Assembly (NCBI GenBank): GCA_016647705.1
Contig: CM028333.1
Coordinates: 11,925,616 to 11,989,615 of the forward strand
Direction: 5' to 3'
Length of the DNA: 64,000 bases
Source: Eucommia ulmoides
Lineage: Eukaryota > Streptophyta > Magnoliopsida > Garryales > Eucommiaceae
Shown: positions 23,237-34,017 of the stretch, piece after piece
How positions within the stretch are numbered: the first letter of the stretch is position 1
Layout of the letters: each line of letters starts with the position of its first letter
Program-made: the position numbers and the translations under genes
The notes under the pieces: model-generated
Told to the model about the DNA's origin: nothing
Database searches by the model: none
The model's input: the letters and a program-made list of their open reading frames with translations, nothing else

Positions 23237-23545
23237 GGTTTTGGGGAAGAAAGACAGCTTGGAATATGAAATCATTATCACAGTGTTTTCCTATTGACGA
23301 AATGAGGTTTTCTAACATGGAAGTTAATTAGGGTTTCATGATGTACGGAACACAAACACCTCAACATTCTGACTGGTTCAATAAATTTAAGCATATAAAA
23401 ACTTTCTACATTTTTCAACGACTAGACGTTAAGGAATAAAACGAACGAACAAAAGTATAGATTAAACAACCTAATCGAACATAACTTGAGTTTCCCATAA
23501 ATTTATATTCAATTTTCAACTGTAGATCCTAAATAATGTAGGTTA
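23237..23545 (-). other. Leader region of element I (minus strand) and junction
   Basis: From about 23380 to 23545 the minus strand reads as an untranslated Copia leader right after the primer site. The junction with the host-like stretch lies somewhere in 23240-23380. No gene is seen. Confidence 0.4.
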
Positions 23546-23557
23546 GCTCTGATACCA
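23546..23557 (-). other. Primer-binding site of element I, initiator-Met type
   Basis: gctctgatacca is the exact reverse complement of TGGTATCAGAGC. It sits 2-3 bp inside the 5' LTR and fixes the element's orientation as minus. Confidence 0.9.
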
Positions 23558-23559
23558 CA

Positions 23560-24024
23560 TATTGATTAAATTCTCATAATCACAATAATAAATAAATTAA
23601 TTAAAGATCGTAATCATATATGATTAAAACGACATAACAATTTTAAGAACGGTTACCAAAAGCGTACTTATTTCAGCCAATGCGGATGATTGATCGTCGC
23701 AGCGGATTACATACTAGGTCTTCCTCTCTATAATCTAAAATTTTGTTATGGTGGCTCTTAATGGGAAGAAACCCTAAATCTAAACTAAATAAGGGACCTA
23801 ATATTTATAATTAAGGTTTCTTATTGGGCACTCCTATAATGGACTTCAATGAGATCCAAAACTGTCACTCAACTAGACTTCTACATAAAAAGATGTCATA
23901 ATTCAAATCAAAATGTAATCACTATTTAGTTCGACTGCTTATAGAATAGACTATCTATTAATCCGTTTTTATAAAATAATTAATTTAATTAATATTAGCC
24001 CATATTTAATAAAAAAATCTAGCA
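23560..24024 (-). repeat. 5' LTR of element I (465 bp)
   Basis: On the minus strand it starts TGCTAGATTTTTT (24024), has a TATAAATA box near 23800, a GGGTTTCTT transcript-start region, and a GC-richer R/U5 containing 'cgctgcgacgatcaatcatc'. It ends next to the primer site. The gtact duplicate follows at 24025-24029. Confidence 0.8.
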
Positions 24025-24131
24025 GTACTGTCTTATTTTCACACACACGCACTCACGCGCACAAAAAAAATGGAAGTCTTCTCCCTCCAAACACACCCAT
24101 AATAACCACAATACATTAAAGGTGGGGGAAC

Positions 24132-24186
<55 letters not shown>
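24132..24186. repeat. (AT)n microsatellite
   Basis: An almost uninterrupted run of about 27 AT units, lying 27 bp past the stop codon of the MLP-like gene (minus strand). Confidence 0.95.
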
Positions 24187-24191
<5 letters not shown>

Positions 24192-24212
24192 GTGAGTTGT
24201 GGGATTTTTTAA

Positions 24213-25374
24213 TTATGCCTTGAGAAGTGAAGCATCAAGATCTTTAGCCAGATGTACAAGGCAGTCCAGATACCTGTTTGGAGCTTCAGTTTCTTCGTTA
24301 TATTTTTCATAGTCTATGCTCCATTTGGCAATGTTGGAGTTAAGTTGTAAGGTCACCTTGTAAGTTTTGTAGTGCTTCATCACATCTCCTCCTATTCCCA
24401 CAAACTTGCGCTTTTCTTCTCCTCATGTATTTTGATCCTCTTTCTGAATGTCTCCACTTTCCCATCTATCATATGATCATCAGTACCATGCTTCTCATAA
24501 ATATGAGTGAAAAGAATAAATAACACTTAGTACCCCTCCCATTAATTTGATATTTGTCAATTTGTCATTCGGTCCTCAAATATCGATTTTTACAATGTGC
24601 TCTGTTAATTATTTTTCCATATATATTGACCATTATCTCACTTAGGTCCTTGTAGTTTCAATTTGAACACGTAACACTTTAAATTTTTCTAATCATCTCA
24701 ATATAGTCCAAATCATTATCCCATTATAATTTTGAAAGGAAAATAGCCACTTGTTACACATGTGATTATTTTTATGGGGACTTTATTAGTCATTTTAAGT
24801 CTCCTCCTTTCTCTCCCACCAATCTTGTTTCATGCCCAGTGCTCACCAATAAAATACATGTACACGCACAAATATAAAATATGTGTGTTTTACTAGAAAA
24901 TTTGGCTGGGAGGGGGAGCTAGAAATGGCCTTAAAGCCCCCATTAAAATATTGAGGTACACAACACTCGACTATTTGCCTTTCAAAATTATAATAGGGAA
25001 AACGATTTGGATTGAAGTGGTACAATTAGAAAACTTAGGATGTCATATATTCAAATGAAAACTATGGGGACCAAAGTGAAATAATATTCAAACGTCAAGG
25101 ATATAAAGTGTCAAAAGTTCTAATAATTATAGGAAAGAGAGATTAACGTCTGCTGTCAAGAAATTAATTCTGAGTATTTTCCAAACCTACCTATGACATA
25201 AGTCCAGAGCTTAACGGATTCCCTGGTCTTCCCATCGCCGTAATGCAGATCAACACCCCGTATCTTGCCAGAGCAGACGTCCGGCATAAGTTGTGTTTTC
25301 TCAATGAAGCAACAGAAAAACTCGTCCGGTCGAGACTTCATCTGAACTGAAGCCTCTATCTTCCCAGCTTTCAT
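24213..25374 (-). pseudogene. MLP-like (Bet v 1 superfamily) gene, two exons, probable pseudogene
   Basis: Exon 1 (25374-25191) starts MKAGKIEASVQMKSRPDE and contains the Bet v 1 glycine loop GDGKTRESVKLWTYV. The donor is ATAG|GTAGGT. Exon 2 (24465-24213) follows a tatgatAG acceptor; the phase-1 join supplies an Asp, then GKVETFRKRIKIHEEK. Its 3' part reads GGDVMKHYKTYKVTLQL, IAKWSIDYEKYNEE, APNRYLDCLVHLAKDLDASLLKA, which is the conserved MLP C-terminus. Intron position and order are those of MLP genes, and length would be about 145 residues against a usual 150 or so. MLPs are small cytosolic proteins with a hydrophobic ligand pocket, linked to stress and development. The reading frame changes by one base within the Lys-rich stretch of exon 2 (about 24405-24420), consistent with a 1-bp loss. 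This is either a pseudogene or an assembly error. Confidence 0.8.
24631..25086. mobile_element. Long-inverted-repeat MITE in the MLP intron
   Basis: Arms of about 116 bp (24631-24746 and 24971-25086) are inverted copies at roughly 75-80 percent. Both contain 'ttataattttgaaagg' next to 'ccaaatc.tt..ccc'. The spacer is about 225 bp and non-coding. The outer ends may reach further (24540-25125), but no clear target duplication was found. It occupies most of the 725-bp intron. Confidence 0.65.
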
Positions 25375-25437
25375 GGCTAGCTTGGGCTATATTTTTTCTT
25401 TCTTCTTTGGCTTGATAATTTGCTAACCTAAATCAAG

Positions 25438-25452
25438 AAGATATATATAGAG
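25438..25452 (-). promoter_or_regulatory. TATA box and GA-rich leader of the MLP-like gene
   Basis: On the minus strand, ctatatatatc lies about 65-75 bp before the ATG, preceded by a CT run ('ctctctctctc', plus strand 25451-25462). This is the expected spacing for a plant TATA box and supports the chosen start codon at 25374. Confidence 0.5.
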
Positions 25453-25499
25453 AGAGAGAGGGAGGAGCGAAGAATTCCTTCTCAGACATGGCCAAAGCC

Positions 25500-26151
25500 A
25501 CATGAAGGCCATGGTGTGCGCGTGCCTACCTTGAAATTTTGAATATTTTTTTTACTTACCATCCTATATTATATTTTATGTTCATTTTTATTTAATTATT
25601 TTTTAATTTTTTTATGATGATGACGATGATGATACCTTTTCATATATTTTTTGGGATATCACTTAATTTGTTCTCTAATTTATAAATTGAAATTGTTTGG
25701 ACCTTAAATATACTCTTTGTACAAAATGTGTCCTAAACCTATTCACGAATTTGGCCCATATTTGTCTAGATTTTTTGTTGAATTTCTAAGTATTGCCTGT
25801 TAGGGATGCTTGAATGTTGTAACATAGGAGCAGTTACATCATGATAAAGAGGTTTAGTTAATTTAAAAAAGGAAAAAATATTTATCCACTACTTTATATA
25901 TTCTTAAATTTGAGGTGATTTAAATTGTTGCAACAACTACCGGGTTATTTGGTTCATTGGTAATTAATAGATATTGATTGTTAATTTTACTTTTCTTAAA
26001 TTTATTAGCACTACAAGTGAATTATCGGTTTCGAATTTTTATGTTGATTTCGTGGAACAATTTGCGATCCATTTCCAGCCTTTGTCCCCGAATCAAAGCC
26101 TCCGCATTATTTGAAGGCAATTAAATAACAAAGCGTAATGCTGCAGACGCA
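25500..26151. other. Intergenic AT-rich region, nothing recognised
   Basis: No coding frame, inverted repeat or LTR is visible. A short tgatga run (about 25614-25633) is the only simple repeat. Confidence 0.5.
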
Positions 26152-26156
26152 TTTAC

Positions 26157-26749
26157 TGTTGGTTGTTGGCTTGATTGTCAACAAAATTGGGCTAACATTT
26201 TTCATGGTGTGAATAGATTTTTCACACATTTGTTTGGTATGAAAGGGAAGAAGAAAAATGGGTCAAAAATGGTAGATGGAGTTATTCAAAATTGATTCCA
26301 ACAATTGATTCCAACATTGTGGCTACCTCAATTGTTGAAGGTTCTAAGGATCTTATTCACACTAAGGATCTTATTCACACTAGATTATGAGCCTCAAGCA
26401 TTCCCTATAAATTGAGACCATGAGCTTTGAAGAAAAATCATCTCACAATTGATGAAAACAATATCTCTCAATTGAAGAAGTACATTAAGAGAGAGAGTTC
26501 AATTCCTCAATAGCCACAATTGAGTGAATTTTTGCACAAGTGTCTTAAGTTGTTTTAAGACCTTGTTTTGTATTCTTTATTTGTATTTTATTGTCAAATA
26601 AAGAAGTTCCATAGTTGCTCCCGAGGAGTAGGCGAAATTGCCGAACCTCGTTAAAACTTGTGTTCTTGTTTGTGAGTGTGTGTGTTTTCATTTCATCTCC
26701 CATAATATTTGTTCTGTGTTGGGTCCACCCGACACGCTTCCGCACAACA
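26157..26749 (+). mobile_element. Solo LTR (593 bp), Copia-like, TSD tttac
   Basis: It starts TGTTGGTTGTTGG and ends GCACAACA, with perfect tttac pentamers at 26152-26156 and 26750-26754. A CTATAAATTG TATA-type box lies near 26405, and the late phrase 'gccgaacctcgttaaaac' is typical of short plant Copia LTRs. An 18-bp phrase, aaggatcttattcacact, is doubled at about 26347-26382. No interior is present, so it is the product of recombination between two LTRs. Strand is inferred from the TATA box. Confidence 0.85.
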
Positions 26750-26754
26750 TTTAC

Positions 26755-27376
26755 CACCATTCAATTTGATCACATTTTTTATGAACGCATCTGATCTAAT
26801 GTTTAATTAACATCATATCATATATAGAGAAAAAAAGATATGATATGATTGAGTTGGTTATGGCAGAGATAGATGTGAGGGTCATTTGATCTATAGTTGT
26901 TCTTTGGTTTATGTTGAATTTTTTTTACATAATTATATAAAGTCAAACTAAATAAATATAACATGCAATTTCAATCTTTTTAAATAACTAAAAACATCAA
27001 CAATTAAATAAATAAAATAAAAATAAAGATAAAATACATATCTGATGGATAGAAACTTGTAAACATTGTTCTAAGAATAGATACGTCTTCTTTATGTACA
27101 AGATTGAATAACGAGCTCTTCCCAAAATATAACGATTCAAGAAGTCGAGATGAAAACAAGACATCACTATATTAAACTGATCACAAACCTTATTCTCCGT
27201 AAATCATTGAGAAAATAATATATGTGAAATATCACAAAAGATCACTTTTCACTGCTTTTAAATCTAAATAAAAACATAATCACTATTTTATATAATATCA
27301 TACTATTTTCTCTATTTTCTTCTATATTTCTCTATATCACTCTATATTTTCTTTCAACCTCATTTACATATATATA
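26755..27376. other. Intergenic AT-rich region, nothing recognised
   Basis: No ORF or repeat boundary was found between the solo LTR and the Helitron. Confidence 0.5.
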
Positions 27377-27804
27377 TCTATCACTATAATATTAAGGGCA
27401 AAATACATTTTCAATCCTCTAACTACTGACACATCTCTAAGTAGTCCTTATAAGTTTATGCGTTTCATTTTAAATGCTTTACGTATGAACAAAATTTTAA
27501 AAGATCATTCTGTTACAAAATCTATCCAAACTAATATAATTTAGATGGCAAAATTGTCATCTTATATATATATATATTTATTTATTTTTATTTTCAATCA
27601 ATTTTTTTTTTTTCCTTCCTCAATCTTCACGAATCGGTCTCCTTCTCTCTTCGTCCAACCTTTCTTTGTTCACCCCCTGTTACAGATAGGGGGTGAACCA
27701 CCCCAAATAAAACCAAAATAAACCAGAAGCTTAGAACAATATATATTTATATCTTCTTCTTGGGTGTCTATTTCTTGCAGTGATTCGTTCCAATCTCCTG
27801 TCTC

Positions 27805-27949
27805 TCTACATCGCATAGCAGTAGCAGAGCACAGGCAACATTGGTGGGGGGGGCTAATGCAAAAGAAAAGTAGGTGATCTACATCGCATAGCAGTAGCAG
27901 AGCACAGGCAACATTGGTGGGGGGGCTAATGCAAAAGAAAAGTAGGTGA
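27805..27949 (+). repeat. 73-bp tandem duplication inside the Helitron
   Basis: The unit from 'tctacatcgcatagcagtag' to 'aaagtaggtga' occurs twice head to tail (27805-27877 and 27878-27949). The copies differ only by one G in a G-run. Such near-identity points to a recent duplication. Confidence 0.9.
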
Positions 27950-28546
27950 AAATGAAGAGAGAGATGGAGGCATGTCATCTATGGACATAAAACTCAACTC
28001 CTAACTTCTCTCTCTTTTCTAGAAATTAGAGAACTTTCTCTGGGTACCCATCCCATGGAAACCCTCTCTCTATGGAAACCCTCGCCCACTCCCCTCTCTC
28101 TTCACGATTTAATGGCTATCAGTGGAAATCATGATTTACCCTTTTGATATCGCCTAACCCCTCTCTCTATGGAAACTTCTTATATATACAACCTTCAAAT
28201 CCGACCACCGCCGCCCAGATTTGGAACAGTGACAGCAACGACGGCGAGATCGGAGAGGGATAGAGGTAAACGCTTATGAATTTGTTCTTTGCTTGGTGTT
28301 TGTTTGGTGTTTCCGTTCTTTCATTTTTGTTCCCACAAATCTGGATGGGTTCGATGTCGTCCCCACCATCGTCGCCGAAATCATCATGTACGTCGATGTA
28401 ATCGTCACCATCTTCCTTTCCCTGAAATCGTCTGGATCGATGTCATCGCCAATTGCTCTTCGCCGAAATCGCCACCATCGATTGATCGTCTAGATTGACG
28501 GCCACCTTCGTCGATCAATAGTCAGGTTGGTCAAGCTGTTTTAGGT

Positions 28547-28655
28547 GTGATTTTGTTCTTGAGTTCTTGATTGTGTTTAGGGTTTTGTTCTTTATTTTCA
28601 TTTATATAATTGTTAATGTTAGGTATGACTTTGTTCTTGAGTTCTTGATTGTGTA
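28547..28655 (+). repeat. Short direct repeat inside the Helitron
   Basis: 'tttgttcttgagttcttgat' with its 'tgtgt' extension occurs near 28551 and again near 28630, with a 78-79-bp spacing. Confidence 0.7.
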
Positions 28656-30024
28656 TTATGTATAATTTGAATTCTTGAATTGTTTTTCTGTACAATCTCA
28701 GTCCAATCGGCAACCAGTAACCGATGACGACGACCGGAGATGACTGCATCTTAGTACTGAAGTTTCTTATGTTTTCAGGTTTGTTTTCATTTTGTTCTTC
28801 AATTTTGGGTTCCGTTTTCATATCCAGGTTTGCCCTCAAATCTCAATTTTCAGCCTTTAGGTATGCTTTATTTATTTTTTCTTTCTATTTTTTTCCTAAT
28901 TAATTTGGTTTTGTTTTGGGATTGGTTTCATTTTGATTTTCTACATGTTTCGTTTTTGTTTGGGAGTTGTTGCGTTTCATAACAACATTTGCGTTTTTTT
29001 ATGATTTTTATTGATGGAATCTGGACCTTCTCGATTTCTCACCTCTACCACCTAGGTTTTGTTTGGCTATTCTCTGCAGGTTCGATTATCAAACTTGTCT
29101 AATTTGAATCAGACTGCTGGAATGTCTCTTTGAAATGTCTAATTCGAATTGGGCTCCCACAACTTATCCTTTTGATCGTTTTCTCACAAGTGGCATAATT
29201 TGCTATACATGTATATTCTTCCATGCATAATAAAATCTCTTTTGATATTTCTTATCTTTGTTGGATATTAGCTATGGATATGAATAATGATAATTTTAGT
29301 CTTACTTTTCTTTCTCTACTGGGATTTAATTGTTGACTTAAAATGGTTGTTTTGCATTTTAAATGATAATTTGTCTCAATTGATCCACTTGGGGAAACAT
29401 ATCTTTGATCGTTTTACCTACTTGCTCACTATGGATGTATTAATTAATTCTGCTCCATTGAGGATTATTCTACCATGCTGATTGTGCTGGATTAATTAGT
29501 GTTGCTCCATGGTAAAAAAATAAAAAAGTAGTGCATTATGGGGATTCTAATTTGAATTGGGATGTGTTTATTTTTAAATTCGGGGTTTTAATTAAACACC
29601 GACCCCATTTGTAAGAGGCCAAAAGTATCATTATCCCAAATAAAAAAAAAAAAAAAAAAAGAATTTATGTAAAGCTCTATTTAGGTATATAAATAGCATG
29701 CATTTGTAAAGAATGTATAATATTTCTTTTTCGAATTGGGAATCATAATATAAGTGAAGTGATACTTATTTTCATATATGAATTATAACGCAATTTATTT
29801 ATTACTTGTATATAATCCGTGTAAGGCCTTTTTATTTTATATGGATTCAAGTTTTAGTCTTGATTGTTAGTTATTAGTGATATTCAACTATTAGTTATTA
29901 TTAATATTCACATTAAATATCTGCATAATTAAATATCTGTAAAATATTAATTTCGATCGTTAGTTATTATTGATGTTCAAATGAAATATGACAATTCTTT
30001 ATTATGTTTTTATTGTTTTACATC

Positions 30025-30053
30025 CGTGCCTTTAGGCACGAGTTATACGCTAG
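30025..30053 (+). terminator. Helitron 3' terminal hairpin and CTAG end
   Basis: A 6-bp perfect stem, cgtgcc/ggcacg, with a 4-nt loop stands ten bases before CTAG|T. In Helitrons this hairpin acts as the transposition terminator, not as a transcription terminator. Confidence 0.8.
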
Positions 30054-30387
30054 TATATATATATATAATAGAATTCATAAAGTCATTTTAATAAATTTTA
30101 TAATTCAATCACAATAATGATAATAATGTTTCATAGGACACATAAATATAATCATTATAAATATCTATCAATAAAAAAATTATTAAGTAAAATAATATAA
30201 TTTATATATAATAAAATAAAATAAAAATAAAATATCAGTTTTTTCTTTTATGTACCAAAAAAAAAATATTTAAGAAAAAAAAAAGAAAGTTCAGGCATTC
30301 AAATGAATAAGAGTCCTCCAAAATTATAGTGAGCATTTTATTATAAATGCTTTGGTTGTTATTTATGAGTTACTACTTTTATTGTTA

Positions 30388-30965
30388 CTAGTTTAGACAC
30401 GCGCATTGTGACAGGGTTAGAATTTTTTTTTTAATAAATTCTTAATATTGAAGTATAAAATTGATATGTATTATTAGTTGTTTTGATAGTAATATTTTAG
30501 AGCAGATACATAAATTTTATTGAGTAATGACGCTTTATAACTATCAAAAATAAATATAATATTAAAAATTACATAAATAATCATAAAAATGAGATGATAT
30601 TTCTGCAACTTAACTTTTACTAATATACTATAAAATGAAAAACAAATAATCATAAATGATGATTAATTTTATCAATTTTTGTAAGTTTAAAATTTTCTAA
30701 TTTAATTAATTTATATCGTATTTAATATCTTTTTGGATGAAAATATTTTTTCAATCATACTTATTTTTTTTTAAGTAATTTAAAATGTGGATTAGAAAAT
30801 TTAATCATATATTTGTGTATTAATTAGAAAAAAATTTAAAAACAATTGAAACAAAAAAGAGGAAGAAATTGAATGACCTCACTCAATATTTGATATATTA
30901 AAAAATAAAAAAAAAATAAAAAATATGTAAGAACCACCAAAAGACTTGAAAGTGGTTTTTTCAAC
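30388..30965 (-). mobile_element. Fragment of a second Helitron family, minus strand
   Basis: The minus-strand 3' end reads gtgtctaaaCTAG|T (30388-30391, with A at 30387), preceded by a GCGC-centred hairpin. The body (30650-30920) matches the copy at 44813-45594, for example 'aatttaatcatatatttgtgta' and 'atttgatatattaaaaaa'. No matching 5' end is found, so it looks truncated. Confidence 0.6.
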
Positions 30966-32435
30966 CTTATTAAAACCTTAGTTATTATACCAACAATAGA
31001 AGGTGAAAACACCTCATAATTCAATTAGGCCTTAAGAGTTTGAAGGGACTATATTTTATGATAGTTAAAAACACCATCTCCATTCTAAAGTTTCAATTAA
31101 AGAGAAGGTGAAATTTATTTAATTTTGGGAGTAAAAATCCGTCTCCAACTCTATTCAAAAGTGTCTATTAAAAACGATGGTGGAATTCATTCGATAGTAA
31201 GGCAAAATTTTCATTGTATCGATCTTCTTTGTTTATGTATTAATCTTATCTCTCTTCGCTCTTGCTCGGTGTAGTGAATTCCTTCCACCCTCAACTATCA
31301 ATTGAATAACAATAATCTCCATAGATGACTTTCATGACTCATCCACTAGTGGATGTAATCACTGTTATGCCTTCTTTATCTTTTTGTTGTGTTTGTATTA
31401 TTCGTACACACAAATCACATTGTTTCACTAATGTTATCTTTTATTTTCTTTTTCTCAATGTCTTTGTGTGTTCAATTTTACAGGGCTTCATTTGGTAGCG
31501 ACAACGGTGGTGAAAGCAATGATCAACAATAGTAGACATTGTGAATAGTGATAGTGAAGCGACTGCTTGGTTTTCTAGTTAAATTTGTTTATTCAGTTCC
31601 TAACTTGGCATGGATCTAACAATGATTGCAGATTTTTTATTTTTTCTATTCCGTACAATTAGGTTTTGTTTATTTTTGTTAGGGGTGTAACTATAACTCG
31701 AAAACCCCAACCTACCCGACCAACCCAATCATATTTGATCGAATAATTGAAAATTCTAAAATTACAACCAACCCGACTTGACTCGCTTATAAGCCAAAAG
31801 GCAACGAGTCATTCCATACCCTAATCCGACCTACCCAAACCCATCTAACTCCTACCATTGTTTCTAAACATCCCCCTAATATGTTGAAGGGTTATTCACT
31901 ATTCTCTCTACTTAACCTAATCTCTCATGTCTTTGATCAAATTATCTCTACAGCCGATGTCTCTCCTTTCCTCTCTACTTCTCAGTTGGTCGTCGTCATT
32001 ATTATTCGCTCACTGTCATTTTTTATCCTTGTTTCCATCGCTGCCTTACTCCACCAATGTTCCCGCATTGTTGTCTTTCTTTCTCTTTTCCGTTGTCTTT
32101 CTCTCTCTTTTCCGTCTCTGCCATATTTCATCTCCATCTTCACCCTATCTCATTTTTGTCATGAGTTTTGCTCTTTTACTCTTTCGTTTAGTGTTTCTAA
32201 ACTTTCAGATCTACAAGATCTATTTTGAATTGCTCTTGTTCTTGTTAGCAATCAGTTGCAAGATATACCTTCAGATAAAAAAACTGTGTTTTGTCTTCAT
32301 TTTTTTATTCTTGTTTCTCAGACCTGAGAACCAATTGATCTAATCAAACCTGACTGACCCCAAATTAGATTGGGGTAATGAGGCCATATGGTCAATTTCA
32401 GTTAGAGAAGTGTAGGAAATTTCATTCAATATATT
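30966..32435. other. Intergenic region with low-complexity pyrimidine-rich stretch
   Basis: No supported gene. 31681-31870 has a run of 'aacccgac'-like words beginning 'taggggtg', which recalls hAT-type transposon ends, but no opposite end was found. 31880-32230 is CT-rich, so two overlapping open frames of 115 and 138 residues arise from base composition. 31200-31560 has a few splice-like signals without a recognisable exon. Confidence 0.4.
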
Positions 32436-32440
32436 CAACT

Positions 32441-33975
32441 TGTTGAATCCAAGGTTTTGATGAGAAATTAAGTATTGATGTTTTTGGTGAAACGAATGGT
32501 TTTATCAAGTGTTTTAGATTTATAGTTCTATGCATTTGATTAAAAATAAGAGTTGATGAACAAAATATAAAGGGTTCAAGATGGATATGACGATATATAT
32601 GAAAAGTTTTGAAGACGCTGAAGAAAAATAGGTGAAAACAACTATTTACTTATATACTCTTAATGCAGCCCGAATTCGGATCACGCACGACACTTAAAAT
32701 GAGTTAATTCTATGTGTGTTATGATAAGAATGATATGTTTAAGATCCTACAATAAGATAATTTATGTACTCAACAACTATTTTGATTGTTTCTAAGAGAG
32801 GTTTTTGGGGGATTTCAAATATGACCACATATTTAGTAATCTCTATTGATATGGCCTATGTATTTTGAGATTCTCTTAGCTTAAATGATTTCATACTTTC
32901 TATTCTTGTGGTTTTAATTTGAGAATAGTTTTATGGACTTAAATGTGAGATTCAAAGAATATTTTCAAATGAAACATATGTAAATTGATAGGATATGATA
33001 TATAGGATCTTAGAGTATTATTTAATGACATATCTTTGAAAAACTAGTAATTGGAAAGCTAGTTCTAGGTCTATTAATAGAGACCTATTGGAATTGAATT
33101 ACACATATCAAGAACATCGGTTTGAGTTATTATAAGAGTGAGATTTTCACTGAGATTTCTATGAGTAATTCTTTATAAGTTCTTAATCTGAAGAGCTTGT
33201 AGTTTGGTGTCACCAGTTTGAGTTCTACTAGCTATATTGGTATTGTCTTCGGTGTTTTCCCATTATATTTATTTCGATTGTTTGTTTTAGGATTGTTAGA
33301 AAATCATTTTTAAATGATTTCTAACTGATTATCTGATTACGTGCTAAATTTGTGTTGCCCATTTTATTTATTAATCATATTTTAATTGCCTCATATTATA
33401 TCAATCGCATAGTAATTATTTGAGACATAGATTAAGTATATCTGTATTGAGGTGGTAAAAGCTCTTTGTGGTAAGAAACTCATTTTTTTTTATTTGTGAA
33501 TTTAAGTGGATGAGAAACAGTTAGGATGGTATGTAGTCAGGGTCACTAGGTTTCCATATCTTTTCTGTGAAAAAAATTAGAGTATGATCTTTGTCATGGT
33601 AAAAAGGTTAGATTATTCTTTTTCCTTGAAAAAAAATAGGTTTTGATTCACTCTACAATTGTATTCTTTTGAGTGAATTGTAAAGCTTCATCATTTCCTC
33701 TGAAAATGATAAGTAAGAGATTGTTAGATTTATCTTTAACCTGGTACAAAGATAGGGTTCATTCTTAACCTGTGAAAATGGTAAATTGTAAATGTTGATT
33801 CTGTGGTTGTAAAAGAATGGTGAGTTATAAGGGTTTGGTTCCTACCTGGTAAATGAATCATGGATTTAGTGGATTGCGAATCTCTGTAAAACTTGAGGGA
33901 CTGGACGTAGGCAAGATTAGCTTGACCGAACCAAGATAAATTCTTGTTCGTTGTACTAATTTATTATATATCAAT
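32441..33975 (+). repeat. Left LTR of element C (incomplete at its 3' end)
   Basis: Similar to the two blocks at 36807-37148 and 41396-42230. It carries the Sirevirus-like downstream text 'ggtggtaaaagctc' and a series of 'gtaaaagaatgg'-type phrases. The similarity to the right LTR ends near 33975, and gag sequence follows soon after, so no primer site is seen. Confidence 0.7.
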
Positions 33976-34017
33976 TCTTAAGCTATTAACATTTTGTTTT
34001 ATTTTTGCAAATAAATA

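Larger units (their letters stand above)
18338..24024 (-). mobile_element. Element I: minus-strand Copia LTR element, TSD gtact
   Basis: Perfect gtact pentamers lie at 18333-18337 and 24025-24029. On the minus strand the order is 5' LTR (23560-24024), initiator-Met primer site, leader, gag with a CCHC knuckle, protease/pre-integrase, RT with YVDD, RNase H, and 3' LTR (18338-19252). Pol is incomplete and broken in several places. The two LTRs agree well only over about 90 bp at their U5 ends. The left one carries a hairpin element, and a 1.6-kb foreign-looking stretch lies between leader and gag. Confidence 0.75.
27377..30053 (+). mobile_element. Non-autonomous Helitron (about 2.7 kb)
   Basis: The 5' end reads TCTATCACTATAATATTAAG, a typical Helitron TC start, preceded by A. 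The 3' end has a hairpin (cgtgcc/ggcacg arms, TTTA loop, 30025-30040), then ten bases, then CTAG followed by T at 30054. This fits insertion between A and T without target duplication. No Rep/helicase is encoded. The interior includes a GC-richer stretch (28195-28500) with a TATA-like box, a leader-like sequence and a possible donor (agag|gtaaac), which may be a captured host gene fragment, plus T-rich, intron-like sequence to about 29000. Confidence 0.75.

Noticed and set aside
28289-28498. 69-residue His/Arg-rich frame in the Helitron
   Set aside because: Two frames are open over the same stretch and neither resembles a known protein; kept only as possible captured sequence.
31681-31870. 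hAT-like start 'taggggtg' with 'aacccgac' words
   Set aside because: No inverted partner end and no 8-bp duplication were found, so no element was called.
31881-32343. Two overlapping open frames of 115 and 138 residues rich in Ser, Leu and Phe
   Set aside because: Both arise from a pyrimidine-rich stretch poor in stop codons; two frames at once is a sign of composition, not coding.
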